From Aquabacter spiritensis (GTDB taxonomy: Bacteria; Pseudomonadota; Alphaproteobacteria; Rhizobiales; Xanthobacteraceae), in NCBI RefSeq assembly GCF_004346185.1, contig NZ_SMAI01000005.1, positions 248,001 to 312,000 on the forward strand: DNA of 64,000 bases, in the 5' to 3' direction. The position numbers and the translations under genes were made by a program. Positions 10,526 through 19,262 of this stretch are shown one piece after another; the first letter of the stretch is position 1, and every line of letters starts with the position of its first letter. The notes beneath the pieces were generated by a model. It saw nothing but the letters and a program-made list of their open reading frames with translations. It did not search any database and was not told the DNA's origin.

Positions 10526-12088
10526 TCAATGGGCGGGCGCCGCCGCCCCACCCTTCGGCCGGCGCACCAGAAACACCAGGAAAGCGGCGGCGCAGAGGAA
10601 CAAAGCGATCACCAGAAACACATCCGCGAATGCCATGACGAGCGCCTGCTGGCGCACCATGAGCGCGACCTGCTTGGTGGCGGCGAGGTCCGCCTGCCCG
10701 CCGAGCCGCCCGGCAAACCCGTTGGTCAGGGTGGCGAGGGTGTCGAGCACCGGCGGCCGCGACCAGGTCACCTGCTCGCGCAGCCGCTGCATGTGCAGAT
10801 CCCAGCGCGCGTTGAGCACGGTGACGATCATGGCGAGGCCGACCGCGCCGCCGAGATTGCGCATCAGATTGAACAGGCCGCTGGCATTCTTGAGCTGCGC
10901 GGGCGGCAGCGTGCCGAGCGCGACGACGTTGATCGGCACCATGCACATCATCAAGGCCGCCCCGCGCAGCATTTGCGGCGTCAGCAATTCCCAGAAGCCC
11001 CAGTCCTTGGTGAGCGGCAGCAGCTCGAAGCAGGAGACGATGAGACAGACGAAGCCGGTGCCGATGATCAGCCGCGGATCGAGCTTGCGCGCGAGAATGC
11101 CGACGATCGGCGCGAACAGGAACATGGTCGCGCCGGTGACGAACACCGTCTCGCCGATCTCGAGCGCGTTGTAGTCGCGCACCTGGGCGAGGAACAGCGG
11201 ATAGAGATAAGTGAGGCCGTACAGCACCGTGCCGAGCATGAAGGTGAGGATCGAGCCGACGGCGAAGTTGCGGTCGCGATAGGCGGCGAGATCGACCACC
11301 GGCTGCGGCGCGGTCGCCGCCCGCCAGAAGAACAGCAGCCCGCCGAGCACCGTCGCGAGCGCGAACAGGGTGATGGAGGCGGACTGGAACCAATCGTCCT
11401 TCGCCCCCTCCTCCAGCACATATTCGAGGCTGCCGAGCATGATCGCCATGCCGACCAGCCCGGCCATGTCGAACTGCTTCAGCAGCTTGAAGTCGGGCTG
11501 GTCGAAATCGACCAGGAACCAGCACAGGAGGGTCGCGGCGATGCCGGGCGGCACATTGATCAAAAACAGCCAGTGCCAGGAGAAATAATCGGTGAGATAG
11601 CCCCCGACCGTCGGGCCGATGGTCGGGGCGAGGGTCACGACCAGGCCGACCAGGGCCATGACCGGGGCCTGATGGCGCCGGGGAAAGATCGAATAGGCGG
11701 CGGCGAAGGCGGTGGGGATCATGCCGCCGCCGATGAAGCCCTGCAGCGCGCGATAGACGATCATCTGCTCGATCGACCCGGCCGTGGCGCACAGCACCGA
11801 GGCGAGCGTGAAGCCGGCCGCCGACACCGCGAACAGGATCCGCGTCGAGAGCGCGCGGGCGAGAAAGCCGGAGAGCGGGATCATCACCACTTCGGCGATG
11901 AGATAGGCGGTCTGGACCCAGGAGATTTCGTCCGCGCTGGCGGACAGGCCGGCCTGGATCTCGGACAGCGAGGACGACACGATCTGGATGTCCAGGATCG
12001 CCATGAACATGCCGAAGATCAAAGCGAAGAAGGCGATCAGCCGGCGCGGCGTGACCTCCGGCTCGCCGGCGCCGGCGGCGGCGGCCAT
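10526..12088 (-). CDS. EmrB-type MFS multidrug efflux permease (DHA2 family, 14 TM)
   Basis: A 520-residue DHA2 drug:H+ antiporter. It starts with a hydrophobic helix ending MFMAILDIQIVSSSL, the motif-D1-like segment of EmrB proteins, followed by SWVQTAYLIAEVVMIPLSGFLAR, ALQGFIGGGMIPTAF and the antiporter motif C region ALVGLVVTLAPTIGPTVGGYL. The start codon at 12088 overlaps the stop of the upstream membrane-fusion gene (TGATG), so the two are translationally coupled. Together they would move drugs or toxic acids from the inner membrane towards an outer-membrane channel that is not in the window. The operon is divergent from a TetR gene and shares its operator region. Confidence 0.9.
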   Translation of the reverse strand: MAAAAGAGEPEVTPRRLIAFFALIFGMFMAILDIQIVSSSLSEIQAGLSASADEISWVQTAYLIAEVVMIPLSGFLARALSTRILFAVSAAGFTLASVLCATAGSIEQMIVYRALQGFIGGGMIPTAFAAAYSIFPRRHQAPVMALVGLVVTLAPTIGPTVGGYLTDYFSWHWLFLINVPPGIAATLLCWFLVDFDQPDFKLLKQFDMAGLVGMAIMLGSLEYVLEEGAKDDWFQSASITLFALATVLGGLLFFWRAATAPQPVVDLAAYRDRNFAVGSILTFMLGTVLYGLTYLYPLFLAQVRDYNALEIGETVFVTGATMFLFAPIVGILARKLDPRLIIGTGFVCLIVSCFELLPLTKDWGFWELLTPQMLRGAALMMCMVPINVVALGTLPPAQLKNASGLFNLMRNLGGAVGLAMIVTVLNARWDLHMQRLREQVTWSRPPVLDTLATLTNGFAGRLGGQADLAATKQVALMVRQQALVMAFADVFLVIALFLCAAAFLVFLVRRPKGGAAAPAH

Positions 12089-13314
12089 CAGCGCACCGGC
12101 GGGGGCGCGAGCGCGCCGATCCTCGGTCCGTCCGCCGCGGCGACGGCGCCGCCGGTGCGGGTGTCGATGGTCGCCTCGACCGAGAGGCCGGGCCGCAGCC
12201 GGGCGCTGTCGCGCGCGGCGGCATCGAGCCGGATCCGCACCGCGACGCGCTGCACGATCTTGGTGAAATTGCCGGTCGCATTCTCCGGCGGCAGCAGGCT
12301 GAACACCTGTCCGGCCGCCGGCGCGATGCTCTCGACGGTGCCGGAGATGGGGTGGGAGGGATCGGTATCGAGCGTCAGTTCGGCCGACTGGCCGGGCTTG
12401 AGGCCCGCGATCTGGGTTTCCTTGAAGTTCGCATCGACATAGGCGCCATTGTCCGGCACCAAGGCGATCAGCCGCTTGCCCGCCGACACATAGTCGCCGA
12501 TCTCCACCGCCTTGTTGCCGAGAATACCGGCGAACGGCGCGTGCAGCACCGTGGCGTCGAGATCGAGCTGGGCCTTGGCGAGCTGGGCTTCGAGTTCGTC
12601 GCGGGTGCGGCGCGCCTCGGTCTGCTCGGCCTTGAGCACGGCGAGATTGGCCTGGGCCGACGCCACCGCCGCCTCGGCCGCCAGCACGTTCGCCGCCGCC
12701 TTGTCGCGATCGGCACGGGCCTGATCGAGCGCTTGCTGGCTCGCGAACTTGTTGTCGGCGAGCCGCGTCGTGCGCTGGAAGTCCGCCGCCGCGCGCGCCG
12801 CGTCGGCCTCGGCGGCCACGACCTGCGCCTTGGTCTGGTCGATGCTCGCCTGCGCGGCTTTCATCTGGGTGCCGAAGCGGGCGATGGTCGCGTCCTGGGT
12901 GCCGATGCGCGCCTGCGCCTGCTGCACCGCGACGCGATAATCGCTGTCGTCGAGCCGCACCAGCACCTCGCCCGCCGCGACATGGTCGTTGGCGCGGGCC
13001 GGGACGGCGGCGACATAGCCGGACACCTTCGGCGCGACCAAAGCGATGTCGGCACCGACATAGGCATTGTCGGTCGACACCAGGAAGCGCCCGACGGTCC
13101 AATACTGATAGCCGAAGAGGGCCGCGCCGCCGAGGAGCGCGGCGCCGGCCGCCAGCAGCAGAAGGCGGCGGGTGCGCCGGGGGCGCGCCGCCGGGGCCGG
13201 CGCGTCGGGCGGAGCCGATCCAGGTCCGGGCGCGAATCCGGGCGCCGGCTCGGCCAGCTTGGAAACGGCCGGGATCGCGGCGGACTTGGTGGGGGACAGG
13301 GAAGCAAGGGCCAT
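12088..13314 (-). CDS. EmrA/HlyD-type membrane fusion protein
   Basis: A 408-residue periplasmic adaptor. A short cytoplasmic Pro/Ala-rich N-terminus is followed by RRLLLLAAGAALLGGAALFGYQYW, a single membrane anchor. Then come the biotinyl-lipoyl half-motif (VSGYVAAVPARANDHVAAGEVLVRLD), a long alanine-rich coiled-coil hairpin (about residues 110-230) and the second lipoyl half APFAGILGNKAVEIGDYVSAG. It connects the EmrB-type permease to an outer-membrane duct. I use the ATG at 13314 (MALASLSP); the frame remains open upstream to a TTG at 13389, which would add a sequence with no recognisable domain. Confidence 0.88.
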   Translation of the reverse strand: MALASLSPTKSAAIPAVSKLAEPAPGFAPGPGSAPPDAPAPAARPRRTRRLLLLAAGAALLGGAALFGYQYWTVGRFLVSTDNAYVGADIALVAPKVSGYVAAVPARANDHVAAGEVLVRLDDSDYRVAVQQAQARIGTQDATIARFGTQMKAAQASIDQTKAQVVAAEADAARAAADFQRTTRLADNKFASQQALDQARADRDKAAANVLAAEAAVASAQANLAVLKAEQTEARRTRDELEAQLAKAQLDLDATVLHAPFAGILGNKAVEIGDYVSAGKRLIALVPDNGAYVDANFKETQIAGLKPGQSAELTLDTDPSHPISGTVESIAPAAGQVFSLLPPENATGNFTKIVQRVAVRIRLDAAARDSARLRPGLSVEATIDTRTGGAVAAADGPRIGALAPPPVR

Positions 13315-13425
13315 GGGGCACGCTCTGCCAGGCGCCGAAGCGTCGGAGAAATGAGGGAGAAGGGCGGGGGCGGTGCCCTTCTCCCCCAACGTCGATCAGG
13401 ACCAACGGGTTGCGGACCGCAGTCT

Positions 13426-13444
13426 TGACCGAACGGTTCGGTCA
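13426..13444. promoter_or_regulatory. TetR operator candidate 1, perfect palindrome
   Basis: TGACCGAACGGTTCGGTCA is an odd-length perfect palindrome (9-bp arms around one central base), 112 nt upstream of the membrane-fusion ATG and 191 nt upstream of the TetR GTG. A TTGACC -35-like hexamer overlaps its left end. Its size fits a dimeric TetR footprint. Confidence 0.75.
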
Positions 13445-13484
13445 CGTTCTTGACTTACGACAGCGGAAGGATCATTTCAAGACA

Positions 13485-13503
13485 GAACTGAACGGTTCGG
13501 TCA
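13485..13503. promoter_or_regulatory. TetR operator candidate 2, near copy of operator 1
   Basis: GAACTGAACGGTTCGGTCA matches operator 1 at 16 of 19 positions in the same register and lies 59 bp from it. The right arm is identical; the left arm is degenerate. The pair lies in the 320-base divergent gap (13315-13634), where I see no other feature. Confidence 0.65.
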
Positions 13504-13634
13504 ATTTTCTCGAGAGAGGCCCGAACCCCCCGCCTGTGCCGAGCTGGATCGTTTGGCGGCAGCCCGCACCGCGCTTCGCGCTTGCACTCCGCCGGCCCCT
13601 CCCCGACAAAGAGAAGTGTAAGACGGAGCCGAGA

Positions 13635-14324
13635 GTGTCAGACATTGAACCCCGGGACCCCCTCTCCCAGGCCGGACAGGATCCGGACAAGCGCCTCCAG
13701 ATCCTGGCGGGCGCGCGGGAGGTGTTCCTGGAGCGCGGCTTCGATGCCGCGAGCATGGGCGACATCGCGCGCACCGCCGGCGTCTCCAAGGGCACGCTCT
13801 ACGTCTATTTCGAGGACAAGGTCGACCTGTTCACCGCGCTGGTGACGAGCGAATGCGCCGAGACCGCGGAACGCACCTTCGTGCTCGACACCTCGGACCA
13901 GGACATCGAAGCGGCGTTGAACAAGCTCGGCCATTCCTTCATCGAGGCGATGGTCCGGCCGAGCCATATCGCGACCGTGCGCACGGTGATCGCCATCGCC
14001 GGCAAGTTTCCCGAGATCGGCCGGCGCTTCTTCGAAGCCGGTCCCTGCGAGGGGATCAAGCGGCTCTCCGCCTTCCTGCGGATCAAGGTCGCGGAGGGCG
14101 TGCTGGAGATCGACGATGTCGAGATCGCCGCCAGCCAGTTCTTCGCCTTGTGCAAGGACGCCGTGACCACGCCCATCCTGATCGGCTGCGTCGCGCCGCC
14201 GGATTGCGACTATACCCGGCGCGTGGTGCGCAAGGCGGTGGATTTCTTCCTCTGCGTCTACGGCGCCGAGCAGAATGCCGCGCGGCGCCGCCAGAGCCGG
14301 GCGGACGCCGCCGCCGCGTCCTGA
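13635..14324 (+). CDS. TetR/AcrR-family repressor of the adjacent efflux operon
   Basis: A 229-residue regulator. The N-terminal helix-turn-helix is LAGAREVFLERGFDAASMGDIARTAGVSKGTLYVYFEDKVDLF in outline (quoted motifs GVSKGTLYVYF and FLERGFDAASM), followed by a helical ligand domain of the AefR-like/TetR_C type (FIEAMVRPSHIATVRTVIA). The GTG at 13635 is chosen because GGAG lies 7 nt upstream and because the longer open frame would run through the operator palindromes. It is divergent from the EmrAB-type operon, so repression relieved by a pump substrate is the likely mode. Confidence 0.88.
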   Translation: MSDIEPRDPLSQAGQDPDKRLQILAGAREVFLERGFDAASMGDIARTAGVSKGTLYVYFEDKVDLFTALVTSECAETAERTFVLDTSDQDIEAALNKLGHSFIEAMVRPSHIATVRTVIAIAGKFPEIGRRFFEAGPCEGIKRLSAFLRIKVAEGVLEIDDVEIAASQFFALCKDAVTTPILIGCVAPPDCDYTRRVVRKAVDFFLCVYGAEQNAARRRQSRADAAAAS

Positions 14325-14359
14325 TCGCCGGAGGGCGGGGTCCGCGCGGCGGCGCGCCC

Positions 14360-15280
14360 TCAGTCGCCGTCGCGCTGCGGCACGCGCCCCAGCGAGACGC
14401 CGTTCACCTCCGCCACGACGTCGGAAATCTGCGGCACGTTCCAGCCGCCGCGCCCGAGGCCTTCGGCGGCGGCGTAGACATTCTTCACGCTCGCCCCGAC
14501 GAAGTTCGCCGCGCCGGTCGCGGTGGCGAGATTGGTCACGTAGCGCAGATCCTTATGGGCGTTGGCGAGGGTAAATCGGTGCGCGTTCACGTCCCGCTCC
14601 AGAACATATTTCATGTAGGTCTGGTAGAAGCCGCAATCCATCCGCGAGCCGGAGATCACGCTGTCGAAGGTCTGCGGCGTCACGCCCACCTTTGCGGCCA
14701 GCGCCAGCGCCTCGGCATAGATGGCGCCATAGCCGAGCGACAGGAAATTGTTGAGCAGCTTCAAGGTGTGACCCGCACCCGGCGCGCCGACATGGATCAC
14801 CTTGGTCGCGAAGGCCGCGATCGCGGGGCGGACGGTCTCGAACGCCTCCGGCGCCGCGCCGACCATCGCCGACAGGGCGCCCTCGGCCGCCTGGACCGGC
14901 GTGCCGCCGAGCGGCGCGTCGCAGAAGGCGATGCCGCGCGCCGTCAGTTCGGCGCTGAGCGCGATCGTCAGCGTCGGCTCGGAGGTCGAGCAGTCGACGA
15001 TGTGCAGGCCGCGCCGCGCGCCCGCGGCGAGCCCGCCTTCGCCGCGCACCAGCGCCTCGACCTGGGTCGCGCCGGTGACGCAAAGAAAGACGATGTCGCA
15101 GGCGGACGCGAGGTCGGCGGCGGACGCGGCCTCCGACGCGCCGCGCGCCACGAGATCCTCCACCGGCCCGCGGTTGCGATGGCCGAGCACGGTGAGGGGA
15201 AAGCCTTTCTCCAGCAGGTTTTTCGCCATGCCATGGCCCATCAGGCCGACGCCGACGAAGCCGATCTTGACCGTTTCCAT
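14360..15280 (-). CDS. NAD(P)-dependent beta-hydroxyacid dehydrogenase (3-HIBADH/GLYR family)
   Basis: A 306-residue protein. The N-terminal Rossmann motif is KIGFVGVGLMGHGMAKNLL; the substrate motif is DAPLGGTPVQAAEGAL; the catalytic lysine region is GAGHTLKLLNNFLSLGYGAIYAEALALA. These define the 3-hydroxyisobutyrate/tartronate-semialdehyde/glyoxylate reductase superfamily. The residue after DAPLGGT is P instead of the usual V/S of HIBADH, so the substrate may differ from that of mmsB elsewhere in the window. The ATG at 15280 has a GGAGGAAC Shine-Dalgarno upstream. It is divergent from a LacI-family gene, which is the probable regulator; a short TAAA-TCG-TTTA dyad (15320-15330) lies between them but is weak evidence. 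Confidence 0.82.
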   Translation of the reverse strand: METVKIGFVGVGLMGHGMAKNLLEKGFPLTVLGHRNRGPVEDLVARGASEAASAADLASACDIVFLCVTGATQVEALVRGEGGLAAGARRGLHIVDCSTSEPTLTIALSAELTARGIAFCDAPLGGTPVQAAEGALSAMVGAAPEAFETVRPAIAAFATKVIHVGAPGAGHTLKLLNNFLSLGYGAIYAEALALAAKVGVTPQTFDSVISGSRMDCGFYQTYMKYVLERDVNAHRFTLANAHKDLRYVTNLATATGAANFVGASVKNVYAAAEGLGRGGWNVPQISDVVAEVNGVSLGRVPQRDGD

Positions 15281-15434
15281 CCTGGCCGTTCCTCCCAGCA
15301 ATCTTTTGGTGACGCGACTTAAATCGTTTAGCATGGAATGCGGGAGGCGGCGAAGCGGGGCGCCGGAAACCCGACCGGCGGCGGCGTGTTTCCCATTCGG
15401 CCCGGCCGGCTCTATAAGACTTTAGGGGGAGACG

Positions 15435-16493
15435 ATGGACGATCTCGCAGGCATGGGACGGGTGACGCTGCAGCGCCTCGCGCTCGAACTCGGCCTGTCC
15501 ACCGCCACGGTCTCGCTGGCTTTGCGCGACAGCCCGGTCGTCGCCGACGGCACGCGGATCCGCGTGCAGGAAGTGGCGCGCGAGCGCGGCTATGTCGCCA
15601 ATCGCGGCGCCGCCTCGCTGCGCACGGCGCGCACCAACATTATCGGCGTCGGGCTGCACGACATCATCAATCCGTCCTTCACCGAGCTTTTGGCGGCGCT
15701 GGAGGATTCGCTGTCCATCGCCGGCAAGACCATCCTGCTCGGGGTCGGCCAGGAGGACGTGGCGCGCCAGACCCGCACCCTCGGCACGCTGGCGGAATAC
15801 CGCCCCGACGCCTTTGTCGTCTCGCCGGCCATCGACACCACCGTCCCGGACCTGCGGGCACTGGCCAAATCGGGCATCGCCGTCGTCCAGGTGACGCGCG
15901 AGGTCGAGGGCTCGGGCTTCGATTTCGCCGGCTCCGACGACGAGGCCGGGCTCGCGCTGGCGGTGGGCCATCTGGTCGAACTCGGACACCGCCGCATCGC
16001 CTTGATCGGCGGCTTCGATTCGGCCTCGACCGGGAGGCGCCGGACCGCCGGCTACCGCGCCGGGCTCGCGCAGCACGGCCTGCCCTTCGATCCGACGCTC
16101 TGGATCCCCGGGCGCGGCACCCGCGAGCATGGCCGCCTGGCGGTCGAGCGCCTCCTGGCGCTGGACGCGCCGCCGACCGGCGCGGTCTGTTTCAACGATC
16201 TGTGCGCGTTCGGCGCGCTGATGGGCATCCAGGCCGCCGGGCTCCGGGCGGGGACCGACTTCTCGATCGTCGGCTATGACGATATCGGCGAGGCCGCGCT
16301 CTGGCATCCGGCGCTGACCACGGTGTTCACCCGCATCCCCGAATACGGCGCCGCCGCCGCCGACCTCGTTCTGGCGCGCATCGCCGATCCGACCCGCCCG
16401 GTGGAGCGGGTCGTCCTGACGCCGCGGCTGGTGGTCCGCGCCTCGGCGGGTCCGCCCAAACCGTTTCCGCAGAAGCCGCTGCCGCGCCCGTGA
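15435..16493 (+). CDS. LacI-family transcriptional regulator
   Basis: A 352-residue regulator. The helix-turn-helix is VTLQRLALELGLSTATVSLALRD followed by the hinge-helix region REGYVANRGAASLRT-like (ERGYVANRGAASLRT in the sequence). The periplasmic-binding-like effector domain contains NIIGVGLHDIINPSF, LVELGHRRIALIGG and AVCFNDLCAFGALMG, and ends FSIVGYDDIGEAALWHPALTTV, all standard for GalR/LacI proteins. TAGGGGGA precedes the ATG and a TATAAG hexamer lies at 15413-15418. Its stop overlaps the start of the methyltransferase gene (GTGA). The likely target is the divergent hydroxyacid dehydrogenase; the inducer is probably a sugar or sugar acid. Confidence 0.88.
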   Translation: MDDLAGMGRVTLQRLALELGLSTATVSLALRDSPVVADGTRIRVQEVARERGYVANRGAASLRTARTNIIGVGLHDIINPSFTELLAALEDSLSIAGKTILLGVGQEDVARQTRTLGTLAEYRPDAFVVSPAIDTTVPDLRALAKSGIAVVQVTREVEGSGFDFAGSDDEAGLALAVGHLVELGHRRIALIGGFDSASTGRRRTAGYRAGLAQHGLPFDPTLWIPGRGTREHGRLAVERLLALDAPPTGAVCFNDLCAFGALMGIQAAGLRAGTDFSIVGYDDIGEAALWHPALTTVFTRIPEYGAAAADLVLARIADPTRPVERVVLTPRLVVRASAGPPKPFPQKPLPRP

Positions 16494-17278
16494 TCCTGCC
16501 CGTCGACGATCCGGACGATCCGCGCATCGCCGAGTTCGTCTCGGTGCGCGAGCGCGACCTCGTGGGCCGGCGCGGCCGCTATATCGCCGAGGGCGAGGTG
16601 GTGCTGCGCCTCGCCGCCTCCCGCCCCGACCACCGGCTGCGCGCGCTCCTGCTCTCCGAACGCGGGGCGCGCGGCCTCGCCGATCTCCTGCCGGGCCTCG
16701 ATGCGCCGGTCTATGTCGCCCGCCAGGCGGTGATGGACGCGATCGTGGGGTTCCCGATCCATCGCGGCATGCTGGGCCTGGTCGAGCCGCCGCCCGCGCC
16801 CGATCCGGCCGCTCTGCTCGCCGGCTTGGCGCCGGAGGCGCGCGTCGTGGGCCTGCTCGGCATCACCAATCACGACAATGTCGGCGGCATCTTCCGCAAC
16901 GCGGCGGCGTTCGGCGCCGCTGCGATCCTGCTCGACGCCGCCTGCTGCGATCCGCTCTACCGCAAGGCGATCCGGGTCTCGGTCGGCGCCAGCCTGATCG
17001 TGCCGTTCGCGCGGGTGGCGGACGGGGCGGACATGCTGCGCCGTCTGGACGCAGCGGGCTTCTCGGTGCGCGCCCTCAGCCCGTCCGGCGCGATGCGCCT
17101 GTCCGACTACCGGCCCGCCGGCAGGACCGCCGTTCTGTTCGGCACCGAGGGGCCGGGCCTGCCCGCCGATCTCCTCGCCGCGACGCCCACTTTGTCGATC
17201 CCGATGGCGCCCGGCTTCGACAGTCTCAACGTCGCCACCACCAGCGGCATCGTTCTCCACCACCTCGCCGCGCGCTGA
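16490..17278 (+). CDS. TrmH/SpoU-family RNA 2'-O-methyltransferase
   Basis: A 262-residue SPOUT methyltransferase. The N-terminal substrate-binding part (FVSVRERDLVGRRGRYIAEGEVVLRL) resembles the SpoU_sub_bind domain. The catalytic knot has the three SpoU motifs: motif 1 ITNHDNVGGIFRNAAAFGA, motif 2 LFGTEGPGLPADLL and motif 3 IPMAPGFDSLNVATTSGIVL. It would methylate a ribose in rRNA or tRNA; the exact site cannot be told. The GTG start at 16490 overlaps the LacI stop by 4 nt, an unusual partner for a regulator gene, so expression is probably coupled to it. It is convergent with the deformylase-like gene 9 nt away. Confidence 0.87.
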   Translation: MILPVDDPDDPRIAEFVSVRERDLVGRRGRYIAEGEVVLRLAASRPDHRLRALLLSERGARGLADLLPGLDAPVYVARQAVMDAIVGFPIHRGMLGLVEPPPAPDPAALLAGLAPEARVVGLLGITNHDNVGGIFRNAAAFGAAAILLDAACCDPLYRKAIRVSVGASLIVPFARVADGADMLRRLDAAGFSVRALSPSGAMRLSDYRPAGRTAVLFGTEGPGLPADLLAATPTLSIPMAPGFDSLNVATTSGIVLHHLAAR

Positions 17279-17287
17279 AGCCGACGG

Positions 17288-17788
17288 TCAGGCGCGGCGC
17301 AGCAGCTTCTCGAATTTCTTGATCGCGCGGTCCCGCTTCAGGCGCGACAGCCGCTCGATCCAGAAGATGCCGTCGAGCTGGTCGATCTCGTGCTGATGGC
17401 ACACCGCGAGCAGGCCCTCCGCCTCCTCCTCGTGCGCCGCGCCGGTAAGATCCTGATAGGCGATGCGCACCCGCGCGGGGCGCTCCACCTCCTCGGTCAC
17501 GCCGGGCATCGCGACGCTGCCCTCGCGGTGCGTCGCGGTCTCGCCCGAGGCCCAGACGATGCGCGGATTGGCATAGACCCGCACGCCGGTCTCGGGGCCG
17601 AGTTCCAGCACCACCAGCCGCTGCGCGATCCCGACATGGCACGCCGTGATGCCGATCCCGGGGGCGGCGCGCATCGTGTCGCGCAGATCGTCGGCCAGGC
17701 TCCGCAAGGCGGCGTCGAAGGCGAAGACCGGCGCCGCGGCGAGGCGCAGGCGCGGATCGGGAAACCGGAGGAGCGGCAGAACGGCCAT
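17288..17788 (-). CDS. peptide-deformylase-like protein with degenerate metal-binding motifs
   Basis: A 166-residue protein with the fold signatures of peptide deformylase (PDF): NPRIVWASGE, EGLLAVCHQHEID and the basic tail ERLSRLKRDRAIKKFEKLLRR. All three catalytic motifs deviate. Motif 1 reads GIGITACH (44-51) instead of G-x-G-L-A-A-P-Q. Motif 2 reads EGSVA, with Ser91 where the metal-ligand Cys is expected. Motif 3 reads HEIDQ, so the second His ligand is Gln137. An ordinary Fe/Zn deformylase activity is therefore unlikely. It is 11 nt downstream of the LivF gene with its own GGAG, so it is the last gene of the Liv operon. It may be a divergent amidase or a non-catalytic paralogue; the family call is firm, the activity is not. 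Confidence 0.85.
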   Translation of the reverse strand: MAVLPLLRFPDPRLRLAAAPVFAFDAALRSLADDLRDTMRAAPGIGITACHVGIAQRLVVLELGPETGVRVYANPRIVWASGETATHREGSVAMPGVTEEVERPARVRIAYQDLTGAAHEEEAEGLLAVCHQHEIDQLDGIFWIERLSRLKRDRAIKKFEKLLRRA

Positions 17789-17799
17789 GGGCGTCTCCG

Positions 17800-18509
<710 letters not shown>

Positions 18510-18513
<4 letters not shown>

Positions 18514-19262
18514 GTCGCCGCCTCCCCGAGATAGGCCGCCTGCACGGCCGGATCGGCCCGCACCGCGTCCGGCGGGCCGGAGGCGAGGAGGCGGCCCGCG
18601 ACCAGCACGCTGACCCGGTCGGCGAGCTTGAACACCGCCTCCATGTCGTGCTCGACCAGCAGGATGCCGCATTGCGCCCGCGCCGCGGAAATCAGCTCCA
18701 CCATGGCGCGCCCCTCCTCGGGGCCGGCGCCGGCCATGGGCTCGTCGAGGAGCAGCAGACGCGGCTTGCCGGCGAGCGCCATGGCGAGTTCGAGGGCGCG
18801 CTTCTCGCCGTGGCTCAGCACGCCCGCCGGGACGTCGGCCTTCGCCGCGAGGCCGACCTGCGCCAGCAATTCCACCGCGTGCGCCCGCCGCACGCGGTCC
18901 GAACCCGGCGCCGGCAGAAGGCGGAACGACCGCCGCGCCGCCGCCTGCACGGCGAGCGCGACATTCTCGACGGCCGAAAAGGCCGGCAGGACCGAGGTCA
19001 CCTGGAACGAGCGGGCGAGCCCTGCCTGCGCCCGGCGGTGGACGGCGTGCCGCGTCACGTCGGCTCCACCGAGCAGGATGCGGCCGCGATCGGGCGCCAC
19101 TTCGCCCGCCACCAAAGCGATGAAGGTGGTCTTGCCGGCCCCGTTGGGGCCGATCAGCGCGTGGATTTCGCCGTGCGCGACGTCGAGATCGACCGCGTCG
19201 GTCACGATCAGCGCGCCATAGGCCTTGCACAGGCCCCGCACCTGAAGCAGCGGCGCGGTCAT
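18510..19262 (-). CDS. livG: LivG-type ABC transporter ATP-binding protein
   Basis: A 250-residue ATPase. Walker A GPNGAGKTTF, Q-loop region ARSFQVTSVLPAFSAVENV, signature LSHGEKRALELAMAL, Walker B LLLLDEPMAGAGPEE and H-loop LLVEHDMEAVFKLADR are intact. The short LSHGEK signature resembles that of urea/amide-type LivG proteins (UrtD-like), so an amide ligand is possible but not shown. It overlaps both livM and livF by 4 nt, indicating tight translational coupling. Confidence 0.93.

Noticed and set aside
10454-12442. Plus-strand open frame opposite the EmrB-type permease
   Set aside because: A shadow frame: the minus strand encodes a continuous 14-helix transporter, and the plus-strand translation is charged, repetitive and unlike any protein.
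15320-15330. LacI operator between the hydroxyacid dehydrogenase and the LacI gene (TAAA-TCG-TTTA)
   Set aside because: The dyad has only 4-bp arms and lacks the central CG palindrome typical of LacI-family sites, so I do not list it as a feature.
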